Below, piece by piece: positions 51,868 to 60,512 of a stretch of DNA of 64,000 bases. The notes under the pieces were generated by a model. That model searched no databases. It saw only the letters and a list, made by a program, of their open reading frames with translations, and had not been told where the DNA came from. Both the position numbers and the translations under genes were made by a program. The first letter of the stretch is position 1, and the number at the start of each line of letters is the position of its first letter. Origin of the DNA: an uncultured Prevotellaceae bacterium (GTDB lineage: Bacteria; Bacteroidota; Bacteroidia; Bacteroidales; Bacteroidaceae). The stretch is taken from positions 62,001 to 126,000 of the forward strand of contig CAMVDV010000002.1 in the NCBI GenBank assembly GCA_947166305.1, written 5' to 3'.

Positions 51868-52074
51868 TCATATCCTTTCTCTGGCGTGGGGCTTCTCCTG
51901 CCTGTCGAAAGCGTCCATGCTCTGCACGCAGTGGATGCCGCGGTCGCGCATTGCCTTGCTGCCCCCGATGTGGGTGCTGCCAAACTTACTGCCGGGCTTC
52001 AAAAGCATCTTGACGCATAAAAAGAGTACAGATAAGGCAACAAATCCAAGTGTAATGAGTGAAAGTTTCAACAT
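51868..52074 (-). CDS. Small single-helix membrane protein, conserved in Bacteroidetes
   Basis: A 68-residue protein with one N-terminal membrane helix (LSLITLGFVALSVLFLCVKM). A conserved tail follows: GSKFGSTHIGGSKAMRDRGI, then HCVQSMD. I recognise this HIGxxKxMRxRGIxC pattern from short uncharacterised Bacteroidetes proteins. A TAnnTTTG box lies about 20 nt upstream. The function is unknown; the Cys and basic tail face the side opposite the N-terminus. Confidence 0.65.
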   Translation of the reverse strand: MLKLSLITLGFVALSVLFLCVKMLLKPGSKFGSTHIGGSKAMRDRGIHCVQSMDAFDRQEKPHARERI

Positions 52075-52081
52075 AATTCGC

Positions 52082-52101
52082 TATATTTGCGTGCAAATAT
52101 A
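52082..52101. promoter_or_regulatory. Back-to-back -7 boxes for divergent genes
   Basis: TATATTTG on the + strand at 52082-52089 (toward pepD) and TATATTTG on the minus strand at 52101-52094 (toward the small membrane protein) lie 4 bp apart as an inverted repeat. Confidence 0.5.
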
Positions 52102-52151
52102 CAATAATATATAAGATAATTTAGTTATTAAACAAGATAAATTCCACAATT

Positions 52152-53603
52152 ATGGATAAAACGACATTGCAACCCCAGAGTGTATTCAAGTGCTTTGCAC
52201 AAGTGAACGAAATTCCCCGTCCGTCGAAGCATGAGGAGAAGATGATCGACTTCTTGCTTCAGTTCGGCCAGAAACTCGGGCTCGACACCCGTCGCGACGA
52301 CGTCGGCAACGTCATCATCCGCAAGCCCGCCACCCCGGGAATGGAGAACCGGCAGACCATCGTCCTGCAGAGCCACATGGACATGGTGTGCGAAAAGAAC
52401 CGCGACATCGAGTTCGACTTCTCGAAAGATGCCATACAGACATACATAGACGGCGAATGGATGAAGGCACGAGGCACGACCCTCGGGGCGGACGACGGCA
52501 TAGGCGTGGCCATGGAGATGGCAATTCTCGAGGCCACAGACATCGAGCACGGCCCACTGGAATGTGTCTTCACACGCGATGAAGAGACGGGCCTGACGGG
52601 CGCTGAAGGCATGAAGTCGGACTTCATGACAGGTCGACTGCTCGTCAACCTCGACAGTGAGGACGAAGGTGAAATCTTCGTCTCGTGCGCCGGCGGCTGT
52701 CGCACGACCGCTCAGTTCGCGTATAAAGAGGAGCCGCTTCCTGCCGGGTTCTTCACCTTCTCGCTTTCCGTCAAGGGACTCACCGGCGGTCACAGCGGCG
52801 ACGATATTGACAAGAAGCGCGCCAACGCCAACAAACTCCTGGCTCGCTTCCTCTACCTCAGCCAGCAGAAGTACGACCTCCGCCTCGTCGACATACAGGC
52901 CGGCGGCCTCCACAACGCCATCCCACGCGAGGCTTGGTGCCTTTGCGCAGTCCCCATGAAGGACAAAGAGAGCATCACAGTCGATTGGAATCTCTTCCAA
53001 GCCAACGTGGAGGAAGAATACGACGTGACTGAAAAGACCATGAAGTTTGTGCTCCAGAGCGAGACGCCTGCCGCCTCGGCCATCGACAAAGACTGTTCGC
53101 AGCGGCTCATCCGCGCTTTGCAAGGCGTGGACAATGGCGTCTTTGCCGTCTGCCAAGACCTCGACCTCATCGAGACGAGCAGCAACCTGGCCAGCATTCA
53201 CAAGACACCGGAGTCCATCGACGTCAACAGCAGCCAGCGCAGCAGCATTTACAGCGCCCGCGTCAACATGGCAAACACCTTTGCCGCCGTGTTCGAACTG
53301 GCTGGCGCAAAGGTTGAAATCGGCGAAGGCTATCCCGGATGGAAGATGAACCCTCACAGCGAAATCCTCCGCATCGCCGTAGAGCAATACAAGAAGCTCT
53401 TCAAGAAAGAGCCCATCGTGCGCGGCATCCACGCCGGACTCGAGTGCGGTCTCTTCAGCGAAAAGTTTGCAGGTATGGACATGATCAGCATGGGTCCGAC
53501 GCTCCGAGGCGTTCACAGTCCCGACGAAAAGCTGCTCATTCCAACCGTTCAGATGGTGTGGGACCACCTGCTTGCCATTCTCAAGAATGCTCCGCAAAAG
53601 TAA
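52152..53603 (+). CDS. pepD: Aminoacyl-histidine dipeptidase (M20)
   Basis: A 483-residue M20-family dipeptidase. The metal site is seen in VLQSHMDMVCEKN (His, about residue 77), TLGADDGIGVAM (Asp) and FTRDEETGLTGAEG (Glu-Glu). GGHSGDDIDKKRANANKLL marks the PepD-type dimerisation region, and HAGLECGLFSEK the C-terminal catalytic part. It splits Xaa-His dipeptides such as carnosine in the cytoplasm. The spacer before it contains divergent promoters. The next gene, a beta-helix lipoprotein, follows after 43 bp. Confidence 0.93.
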   Translation: MDKTTLQPQSVFKCFAQVNEIPRPSKHEEKMIDFLLQFGQKLGLDTRRDDVGNVIIRKPATPGMENRQTIVLQSHMDMVCEKNRDIEFDFSKDAIQTYIDGEWMKARGTTLGADDGIGVAMEMAILEATDIEHGPLECVFTRDEETGLTGAEGMKSDFMTGRLLVNLDSEDEGEIFVSCAGGCRTTAQFAYKEEPLPAGFFTFSLSVKGLTGGHSGDDIDKKRANANKLLARFLYLSQQKYDLRLVDIQAGGLHNAIPREAWCLCAVPMKDKESITVDWNLFQANVEEEYDVTEKTMKFVLQSETPAASAIDKDCSQRLIRALQGVDNGVFAVCQDLDLIETSSNLASIHKTPESIDVNSSQRSSIYSARVNMANTFAAVFELAGAKVEIGEGYPGWKMNPHSEILRIAVEQYKKLFKKEPIVRGIHAGLECGLFSEKFAGMDMISMGPTLRGVHSPDEKLLIPTVQMVWDHLLAILKNAPQK

Positions 53604-53646
53604 AAACCCTGTCCCGACGAAATAACGTCATCACGTTACAACGACA

Positions 53647-55134
53647 ATGAAATCAAGACTTATACTGCCTTTTCTGGCACTTCTGTTCGTGGCCTGTTCC
53701 GACTACGAAAGCTTCTCCGACAATCCAAGCTTTCGCCTCGTCTTCTCGCAGGACACGATTGCCTTCGACACCCTTGTGAGCACCATCCCGAGCAGCACTA
53801 AGACGCTCTATGCCTTCAACAACAACAAGAACGGAATGCGCGTCAAGAACATCCGACTCGAAGGTGGAAGCCAGAGTCATTTCCGTGTCAACGTGGACGG
53901 ACGCTATCTCGTGGACGGCTCTTGGGACGACTTTGAAGTGCTCAAACACGACAGTCTTGTCATCCGCATCGAAATGACTCCGCCCGAAGTCGGCACGAAT
54001 GAGCCGCTCTACTTCGAGGACAAGTTGCACTTCCTCCTTGAGAACGGCGCACAACAGTCCGTGCTGCTCTCGGGAGGTTCCATCGATGCGTACATCAAGA
54101 AGGGACTCATCGTGGACTCAGACCAGACGCTCCTCACCGACAAAGCCTACGTCATCTACGACTCGCTCGTTGTGAACAAGGGCGCGACACTGACGCTCAC
54201 CGAGGGCACACGGCTCATGTTCCACGACAAAGCTGCACTCCACGTCTATGGTCGGCTCCTTGTCCAAGGCACATTGGAAAAGCCCGTTGTGCTTCGCGGC
54301 GACAGGATGGACCACATGTTCGACTATCTTCTCTACGACAACACGCCAAGCAGGTGGGAAGGCGTCGTCATCCATCGCGGCAGCCTTGGCAATGAGTTCT
54401 ATCAGATGGACCTGCACAGTTCGCTCTTCGGCATCATTGTTGAGGACACGGAAGAAGTGAAGCCCGACGAATCGAAGCCTTCCGTCACGCTCGATTGCTG
54501 CGTCCTGCACAACATAGGAGGCGATGGCCTGCGGCTCACGAACTGTGTCAGCAAGGTCACCAACACGCAGATAAGCAACACGCTTGGGCACACGGTGAGC
54601 ATCAACGGTGGCTGTCACGACTTCGTTTACTGCACGCTGGCTCAGTTCTATCCCTTCGTGGCGAATCGCGGCGACGCACTGCATCTGGCTTCAGCAGAAG
54701 ACGGAGGAGAGTACGGACTGCTCAGGAAGGCACACTTCATCAACTGCGTCATCACCGGCTACGGCGAGGATGTCCTCATGGGAGAGCACATTCCGGACGA
54801 CGGCTCCTGCAACTATCTCTTCCATCACTGCTTCATCAATACGCCCGAAGTGGACGACGTGGAGCACTTCGCAGGCTGCATCTTCGACCGCGACAAAAAG
54901 AAAGACGAGGAAGAAAAGCTCGTGCGCGACCAGAATTTCGTGACCTTCGACACCGAGAACTTCATCTACGACTTCACGCCAAAGGACAGCAGCATGATCC
55001 GCTCGCTTGCCGACAAGAACTATGAAGGCTTGCCTCTGGTGGACAGAAAAGGCGTGAGCCGACTTGCCGACGAAGGCCCCGATGCCGGTTGCTACGAGTT
55101 TGTCAAGCCTACGACGGAGGAGGGAAAAGAGTGA
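53647..55134 (+). CDS. Lipoprotein with a right-handed beta-helix region
   Basis: A 495-residue lipoprotein with the lipobox FVAC at residue 17. Residues 150-400 carry parallel beta-helix-like strands with regular turns (VNKGATLTLTEGTRLMFHDK, LHVYGRLLVQGTLEKPVVLR, CVLHNIGGDGLRLTNC). An acidic, Lys-rich tail ends it. It resembles uncharacterised Bacteroidetes lipoproteins found next to rlmH. No polysaccharide-lyase active site is obvious. The stop overlaps the GTG start of rlmH. Confidence 0.75.
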   Translation: MKSRLILPFLALLFVACSDYESFSDNPSFRLVFSQDTIAFDTLVSTIPSSTKTLYAFNNNKNGMRVKNIRLEGGSQSHFRVNVDGRYLVDGSWDDFEVLKHDSLVIRIEMTPPEVGTNEPLYFEDKLHFLLENGAQQSVLLSGGSIDAYIKKGLIVDSDQTLLTDKAYVIYDSLVVNKGATLTLTEGTRLMFHDKAALHVYGRLLVQGTLEKPVVLRGDRMDHMFDYLLYDNTPSRWEGVVIHRGSLGNEFYQMDLHSSLFGIIVEDTEEVKPDESKPSVTLDCCVLHNIGGDGLRLTNCVSKVTNTQISNTLGHTVSINGGCHDFVYCTLAQFYPFVANRGDALHLASAEDGGEYGLLRKAHFINCVITGYGEDVLMGEHIPDDGSCNYLFHHCFINTPEVDDVEHFAGCIFDRDKKKDEEEKLVRDQNFVTFDTENFIYDFTPKDSSMIRSLADKNYEGLPLVDRKGVSRLADEGPDAGCYEFVKPTTEEGKE

Positions 55135-55604
55135 AAGGAGTGCTCATCGTGGTCGGAAAGACTGCCGACAAACGCTTCGAAGCGATAACAAACGAGTATA
55201 TAGACCGCATCAGGCACTACATTCCGTTTGCTTTGGAGGTCATTCCTGAGGTGAAAAACACCAAGGGACTCAGCCAAGGTGAGCAGAAACAACGTGAAGG
55301 GGAACTCATCCTTCGCAGTCTCCAAGCCGGAGACTACGTCGTTCTGCTCGACGAGCATGGTGCAGAGCGCAGTAGCTTGGAGTTTGCCGCATGGATGCAG
55401 AAAAGGATGTCGGCAGGCCCGAAGCGCTTGATCTTCATCGTCGGCGGACCTTACGGCTTCTCGGACGACGTTTACAAAAAGGCAAACGAGCAGGTCAGCC
55501 TGAGCCGCATGACGCTTTCCCATCAGATGGTTCGTATGTTCTTCGTGGAGCAAATCTACAGAGCCATGACCATCCTCAACGGCGAACCCTATCATCATGA
55601 ATAA
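55131..55604 (+). CDS. rlmH: 23S rRNA (pseudouridine1915-N3)-methyltransferase
   Basis: A 157-residue SPOUT-class methyltransferase. I place the start at the GTG at 55131, which overlaps the preceding stop as GTGA and has GGAGGAGGG just upstream. An upstream ATG would add 14 unrelated residues, and 157 fits the family length. Family motifs are LILRSLQAGDYVVLLDEHG, FIVGGPYGFSDDVYKKAN and the C-terminal LSHQMVRMFFVEQIYRA. It methylates the ribosomal decoding-centre pseudouridine. Confidence 0.93.
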   Translation: MKGVLIVVGKTADKRFEAITNEYIDRIRHYIPFALEVIPEVKNTKGLSQGEQKQREGELILRSLQAGDYVVLLDEHGAERSSLEFAAWMQKRMSAGPKRLIFIVGGPYGFSDDVYKKANEQVSLSRMTLSHQMVRMFFVEQIYRAMTILNGEPYHHE

Positions 55605-55714
55605 AGGCAAAAGGGAACAGTGAAGAGTGAAGAATTGCTCCCGCCACAAATCGCTAAATATATAAATAGAAATAAATAGTAAATCGAAAATCGTCAAATA
55701 GTAAATTAATCAAT

Positions 55715-56593
55715 ATGCTTACAGTAGAAGAACTCAACGACAGACTCATCGACCTTGCCTTTGCCGAGGATATCGGCGACGGTGATCACACGACGCTCTG
55801 TTGCATCCCAGAGACCGAAATGGGTGAAAGCAAGTTGCTCATCAAGGAAGAAGGCATCTTTGCCGGTGTGGAGATTGCCAAACAGGTGTTTCATCGCTTC
55901 GATCCTGACCTGCAGGTCGAGGTGTTCATACAGGACGGCACGCACGTCAAGCCCGGCGACATCGTGATGAGCGTCAAGGGAAAAGTGCAGAGCCTGCTGC
56001 AGACGGAGCGCCTCATGCTCAACATCCTTCAGCGCATGAGCGGCATTGCCACGATGACGCACCGCTATCAGCAAGCCCTCATCGAAGCAGGCACGAAGAC
56101 GCGTGTGCTGGACACCAGGAAGACGACGCCCGGAATGCGTATGCTCGAGAAAGAGGCCGTGAAGATAGGCGGCGGCATGAATCACCGCATCGGACTCTTC
56201 GATATGATTCTCTTGAAGGACAATCACATCGACTTCTGCGGAGGTGTCCACAACGCCATCAGCAGAGCGAAGGCATACTTAAAGGAGAAAGGCAAGGACC
56301 TGAAAATTGAATGTGAGGTGAGGAACTGGAAGGAACTGGACGAAGCTCTTGCCGAGGGATGCGATCGCATCATGTTCGACAACTTCACGCCCGAGGACAC
56401 GAAGCGTGCCGTGGAGATAGTGGCAGGCCGATGCGAAACGGAATCGAGCGGCGGCATCACCTTCGACACGATGATTCCCTACGCAAAGGCGGGCGTCGAT
56501 TTCATTTCGTTCGGTGCCTTGACCCACAGCGTGAAGGGTCTCGACATGAGTTTCAAGGCCGCAGGAAGCGACAAGTTAAAGTTAAAAAATTAA
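55715..56593 (+). CDS. nadC: Nicotinate-nucleotide pyrophosphorylase (quinolinate PRTase)
   Basis: A 292-residue enzyme of NAD synthesis that converts quinolinate and PRPP to nicotinate mononucleotide. Signatures are LNILQRMSGIATMTHRYQQA at about residues 100-119 and RVLDTRKTTPGMRMLEKEAV near residue 130. HRIGLFDMILLKDNHI and SSGGITFDTMIPYAKAGVDF follow. The length fits NadC. It lies 110 bp after rlmH, behind an AT-rich spacer of AAATAG words. Confidence 0.95.
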   Translation: MLTVEELNDRLIDLAFAEDIGDGDHTTLCCIPETEMGESKLLIKEEGIFAGVEIAKQVFHRFDPDLQVEVFIQDGTHVKPGDIVMSVKGKVQSLLQTERLMLNILQRMSGIATMTHRYQQALIEAGTKTRVLDTRKTTPGMRMLEKEAVKIGGGMNHRIGLFDMILLKDNHIDFCGGVHNAISRAKAYLKEKGKDLKIECEVRNWKELDEALAEGCDRIMFDNFTPEDTKRAVEIVAGRCETESSGGITFDTMIPYAKAGVDFISFGALTHSVKGLDMSFKAAGSDKLKLKN

Positions 56594-56683
56594 AAAGATT
56601 AAAAGGCTAAAAAGTTGAAAAGTGAAAAGGTTAAAAAGTGAAATGTACATTGTTTCACCTTTTACCATATATATTATTAGGCA

Positions 56684-58336
56684 ATGAAACGACTCATCAT
56701 ACTCTTGGGAGCCTCGCTCCTACTAATGGTCAATGGTCAATGGTCAACGGTTTTGGCCTGCACAAACTTCATCGTGGGCAAGAAAGCCTCGGCAGACGGC
56801 AGCATCATCATCTCTTACAGCCAGGACTCCTACGGCTCGTTCGAGCCTCTGCGAGTAATTCCTGCGGCCGATCACCCTGCGGGGACGATGCACCCTCTGT
56901 ACCATTACGAGACAAGCAACTACCTTGGAGAGGTTCCGGAGGTGGCACATACATACGGAATTGTGGGTCTGATGAACGAACATCAAGTGGCAATCCACGA
57001 AACGACGTGGGGAGGCCGGGTTGAGTTGGTCGATACCGTGAGCGGACTCATCGACTATGGTTCGCTCATGGTGCTGGCGCTTCAGCGCTCCAAGACAGCC
57101 CGCGAGGCCATAGATGTCATGACAAGTCTGACCGAGACGTATGGCTACGAGAGCGAAGGCGAGAGCTTCACCATAGCCGACCCCAACGAAGTTTGGATCA
57201 TGGACATGATAGGAAAAGGCCCGGGACGCAAGGGAACCGTGTGGGTGGCAATGAGGATTCCCGACGACTGCATCAGCGGTCATGCCAACCAGTGCCGCAT
57301 CCGTCAGTTCCCGCTTAAGGACAAGAAGAACTGCCTCTACGCCAAGGATGTCATCAAGTTCGCGCGGGAGAAGGGTTACTTCAACGGAAAAGATGCCGAC
57401 TTCTCGTTTGCCGATGCCTACAATCCGCTGGACTTCGGCGGACTTCGCTACTGCGAGGCGCGCGTCTGGAGCTTCTTCAATCGTTGGGCCGACATGGACA
57501 TGCAGCCGTATCTGGGCTATGCGATGGGCGACACTAAAGCCCAGCCGATGCCTCTCTACGTGAAGCCCAAGGCACCGCTCAGCGCACAGGACGTGAAGAA
57601 CATGATGCGCGACCACTATGAAGGCACGCCGATGGCACTGACGACGGACGTAGGCATGGGTCCATGGGAAATGCCTTACCGCCCCACTCCACTGAGCTTC
57701 GAGGTGGACGGAAAGAAGTATTTCAACGAGCGCCCCATCAGCACTCAGCAATCGGCCTGCGTCTATGTGAGCCAGATGCGAAGCTGGCTGCCCAATCACA
57801 TCGGCGGCCTCACATGGTTTGCCAACGACGAGGCGAACACCACGGCCTTCACTCCCGTCTATTGCAACATGCCGACTGCCCCCGAATGCTACGACAAGAA
57901 CACGGCCGACGCCTTCCATTTCTCCACACGCTCGGCGTACTGGGTGGAGAATTGGGTTGCCAACATGGTCTACTTGCGCTACAGTCTGCTCTTCCCCGAA
58001 CTGCAGAAAGTGCGCGACAGGCTGGAGGCGGACTATAATTCTCTGCAAGCCGAGGTGGAACAGAAAGCGGCTGCGATGAGCAAGGACGAGGCAGTGAAGT
58101 ACCTCAGTGCCTACAGCCATCGCACAGCAGGCGCTATGATGGACGAGTGGAACCAGTTGGCACAGCTCATCATCGTCAAGTACAACGACATGGCCGTCAA
58201 GCGAACCGACGAGAACGGGCAGTATGAGAAGACGCCCGGCGGCGACCCGAAGCCCACGCTTCGCCCTGGTTATCCGGAAAGCTACAAGCGGTTGATTATC
58301 AAAGAAACAGGCGATCGATTCCTGATGCCTCAATAA
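56684..58336 (+). CDS. C69-family dipeptidase, exported
   Basis: A 550-residue N-terminal-nucleophile hydrolase. After a signal peptide, Cys26 (LACTNFIVGKKASADGS) would become the mature N-terminal catalytic Cys by cleavage or autoprocessing. GLMNEHQVAIHETTWGGR and ESFTIADPNEVWIMDMIGKG are typical of C69/U34 dipeptidases. It probably trims dipeptides in the periplasm; the same Cys could alternatively be lipidated. Array K begins 1 nt after its stop codon. Confidence 0.85.
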   Translation: MKRLIILLGASLLLMVNGQWSTVLACTNFIVGKKASADGSIIISYSQDSYGSFEPLRVIPAADHPAGTMHPLYHYETSNYLGEVPEVAHTYGIVGLMNEHQVAIHETTWGGRVELVDTVSGLIDYGSLMVLALQRSKTAREAIDVMTSLTETYGYESEGESFTIADPNEVWIMDMIGKGPGRKGTVWVAMRIPDDCISGHANQCRIRQFPLKDKKNCLYAKDVIKFAREKGYFNGKDADFSFADAYNPLDFGGLRYCEARVWSFFNRWADMDMQPYLGYAMGDTKAQPMPLYVKPKAPLSAQDVKNMMRDHYEGTPMALTTDVGMGPWEMPYRPTPLSFEVDGKKYFNERPISTQQSACVYVSQMRSWLPNHIGGLTWFANDEANTTAFTPVYCNMPTAPECYDKNTADAFHFSTRSAYWVENWVANMVYLRYSLLFPELQKVRDRLEADYNSLQAEVEQKAAAMSKDEAVKYLSAYSHRTAGAMMDEWNQLAQLIIVKYNDMAVKRTDENGQYEKTPGGDPKPTLRPGYPESYKRLIIKETGDRFLMPQ

Positions 58337-58337
58337 A

Positions 58338-58425
58338 GATGGCAAACGCAGCGTGCGACGATGGCAAACGCAGCGTGCGACGATGGCAAACGCAGCGTGC
58401 GACGATGGCAAACGCAGCGTGCGGA
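58338..58425. repeat. 22-bp tandem array K
   Basis: Four perfect units (GATGGCAAACGCAGCGTGCG...) start at 58338, 58360, 58382 and 58404. A partial unit at 58426 follows. The array starts immediately after the stop codon of the dipeptidase gene and could be misread as an N-terminal extension of the amylase gene. Confidence 0.92.
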
Positions 58426-58469
58426 GATTGAAGTCAACAGAGCAAGAAACCATAAATTCCAACGCTAAA

Positions 58470-60476
58470 ATGAAGAGACTCAGCATTTTATTTCTGGCCG
58501 TCGCATTGCATCTGACGGCTTTCGGCCAAGGCTGGCCCTACGACTACGACGGGGTGATGATGCAAGGTTTCTACTGGGACTCCTACGACGAGACGTCCTG
58601 GGCGAAGCTCGAGGCAGAGGCCCGCGACATCGCGCCCTACTTCCAATTGATCTGGATTCCGCAAAGCGGCAAGTGCAAAGGCGAGGATAACACGATGGGA
58701 TACATGCCGCTCTACTACTTCGACCAGAGCTGTTCGTTCGGCTCGGAAAGGGAACTTCGCAGCATGATAGCCGCCTACCGCGAGCGCGGGACGGGCTTCA
58801 TAGCCGATGTTGTCATCAACCATCGCAACAATCTCGGTGAAGATGGCTCGTGGGTTGACTTCCCTGCTGAGACCTACAACGGGGAGACTTACCACATGGG
58901 TTCTTTCGACATCTGCGGCAACGACGATGGAGGGACGACGGCCAACTGGGGAAGTCAGCACGGCATCACCCTCTCGCTGAACAACGACACGGGCGACGAC
59001 TGGTCGGGCTGCCGCGACCTCGACCACCAAAACCCGCACACGCAGGGCATCATCAAGGCTTATCTCCGCTTCCTCCTCGAGGACATCGGCTACGCAGGCT
59101 TCCGCTACGACATGGTCAAAGGCTTCTGGGCAAGCTTCATCGCCGAGTACAACATGTACGCCAAGCCCGCGTTCAGCGTCGGCGAATACTTCGACGGAAC
59201 CGGCAACATCAAGACTTGGGTGAACTACACAAAGGGATATGTGGCCGAATATCCCACGAGCGCAGCCTTCGACTTCGGGTTCCGCTACCGTATGCGCGAC
59301 GCCATAGAGTCGCGCAACTGGCGCTGGCTCGGCTGGGACGAAAAGCCTCTCATCGACGATAACTACTACAAGCAGTATGCCGTGACGTTCGTGGAGAACC
59401 ACGACACCGAGCGACGCATCAGTGGCGAAGAGCAGACTCCCATCTACAAGGACACGCTTGCTGCCAACGCCTATCTGCTGGCGATGCCCGGCACTCCCTG
59501 CGTCTTCTTTCGCCACTGGAAGGACTGCAAGTACCAAATCAAGCAGATGATACTCGCCCGAAGGCTTGCCGGCATCACCAACATCTCGGGAAGCGAGGAG
59601 AAATGGACCGACGATAACTTCTACGCCAAAGCCACCTACGGCAAGAACTGCACGCTGCTCTGCGTGGTAGGCACTTATCCGCAGAACTACATCGCCAACG
59701 AGAACGACTTCACTCAAATCCTCAGCGGCAAGGGTTATCGCTATCTTCTGAGCCGCAACGCCAATACCGTCTGGATGGATGTGCCGGAGGGAACGTACTC
59801 AGGGCCTTTGGATGTCACCCTCACGGCAGTAAGCAACCTGCAGGGAGCCACGATTGTCTATACGACGGACGGCACAGAACCGACCGCCGAGAGCAGCAGG
59901 CTCGGCACGGGAGGCACGCTCAGCATCACCACCTCCTGCACTCTGAAGGCCGGCATCCTGTCCGACGGAAAGGTGCGAGGCGTGCAGAGTCGCAAGTACG
60001 ACATCTTCGAGCCGTACGACATCACGCTCTACGTCCACTCCGATGTGCCGTGGGGCGGCATCACATTCTACGTCTGGGACAACAGCGGCAAACAGCTCAA
60101 CGGCGACTGGCCCGGCAAGCGCATCACCACAAGGCAGGACATCGACGGCCGCAGATGGTACTACAAGAGCTTCCGGATCACCGAGCCCGACCAGTACCTC
60201 AACATCGCGGTGAGCAACACGTCGAAGAACAGGCAGACCGTCAGCGTGATTGGATTGCTCGAAGACCGCTTCCTGGTCATCACCGACAGCAAGGAAGGCG
60301 AGAAGTACGTCGTGGAAAATCAGACCGAACAAGTCGCCACGGGCATCTCCTCTCCCTTGCTCCCTGACCCTCGACCCGCGTTCTCTGCCACCTACAACCT
60401 GCAAGGCCAGCCCATCTCGCCGAGCCAAAAGCACGGCATCGTCATTGAGAACGGCCGGAAGGTATCCTATCGGTAA
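58470..60476 (+). CDS. Secreted alpha-amylase (GH13) with a starch-binding-like module
   Basis: A 668-residue enzyme. I used the ATG at 58470, where a signal peptide starts (RLSILFLAVALHLTAFGQ). The GH13 barrel has the conserved regions FIADVVINHR, GFRYDMVKG (nucleophile Asp, about residue 215), FSVGEYFDG (acid/base Glu, about residue 238) and FVENHDTE (Asp, about residue 311). After residue 440 comes a chitobiase/Fn3-like domain (IVYTTDGTEPTAESSR). A CBM26-like segment (GGITFYVWDNSGKQLNGDWP) and a short NLQGQPIS...GIVIENGRKV tail follow. It hydrolyses alpha-1,4-glucan outside the cytoplasm. Confidence 0.9.
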   Translation: MKRLSILFLAVALHLTAFGQGWPYDYDGVMMQGFYWDSYDETSWAKLEAEARDIAPYFQLIWIPQSGKCKGEDNTMGYMPLYYFDQSCSFGSERELRSMIAAYRERGTGFIADVVINHRNNLGEDGSWVDFPAETYNGETYHMGSFDICGNDDGGTTANWGSQHGITLSLNNDTGDDWSGCRDLDHQNPHTQGIIKAYLRFLLEDIGYAGFRYDMVKGFWASFIAEYNMYAKPAFSVGEYFDGTGNIKTWVNYTKGYVAEYPTSAAFDFGFRYRMRDAIESRNWRWLGWDEKPLIDDNYYKQYAVTFVENHDTERRISGEEQTPIYKDTLAANAYLLAMPGTPCVFFRHWKDCKYQIKQMILARRLAGITNISGSEEKWTDDNFYAKATYGKNCTLLCVVGTYPQNYIANENDFTQILSGKGYRYLLSRNANTVWMDVPEGTYSGPLDVTLTAVSNLQGATIVYTTDGTEPTAESSRLGTGGTLSITTSCTLKAGILSDGKVRGVQSRKYDIFEPYDITLYVHSDVPWGGITFYVWDNSGKQLNGDWPGKRITTRQDIDGRRWYYKSFRITEPDQYLNIAVSNTSKNRQTVSVIGLLEDRFLVITDSKEGEKYVVENQTEQVATGISSPLLPDPRPAFSATYNLQGQPISPSQKHGIVIENGRKVSYR

Positions 60477-60512
60477 ACGGACTCCCCTATATTAATATAT
60501 AATGTACGCGCG

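Noticed and set aside
58353..58469. N-terminal extension of the amylase through array K
   Set aside because: The extension is translated 22-bp repeat, and a proper signal peptide begins at the Met at 58470.
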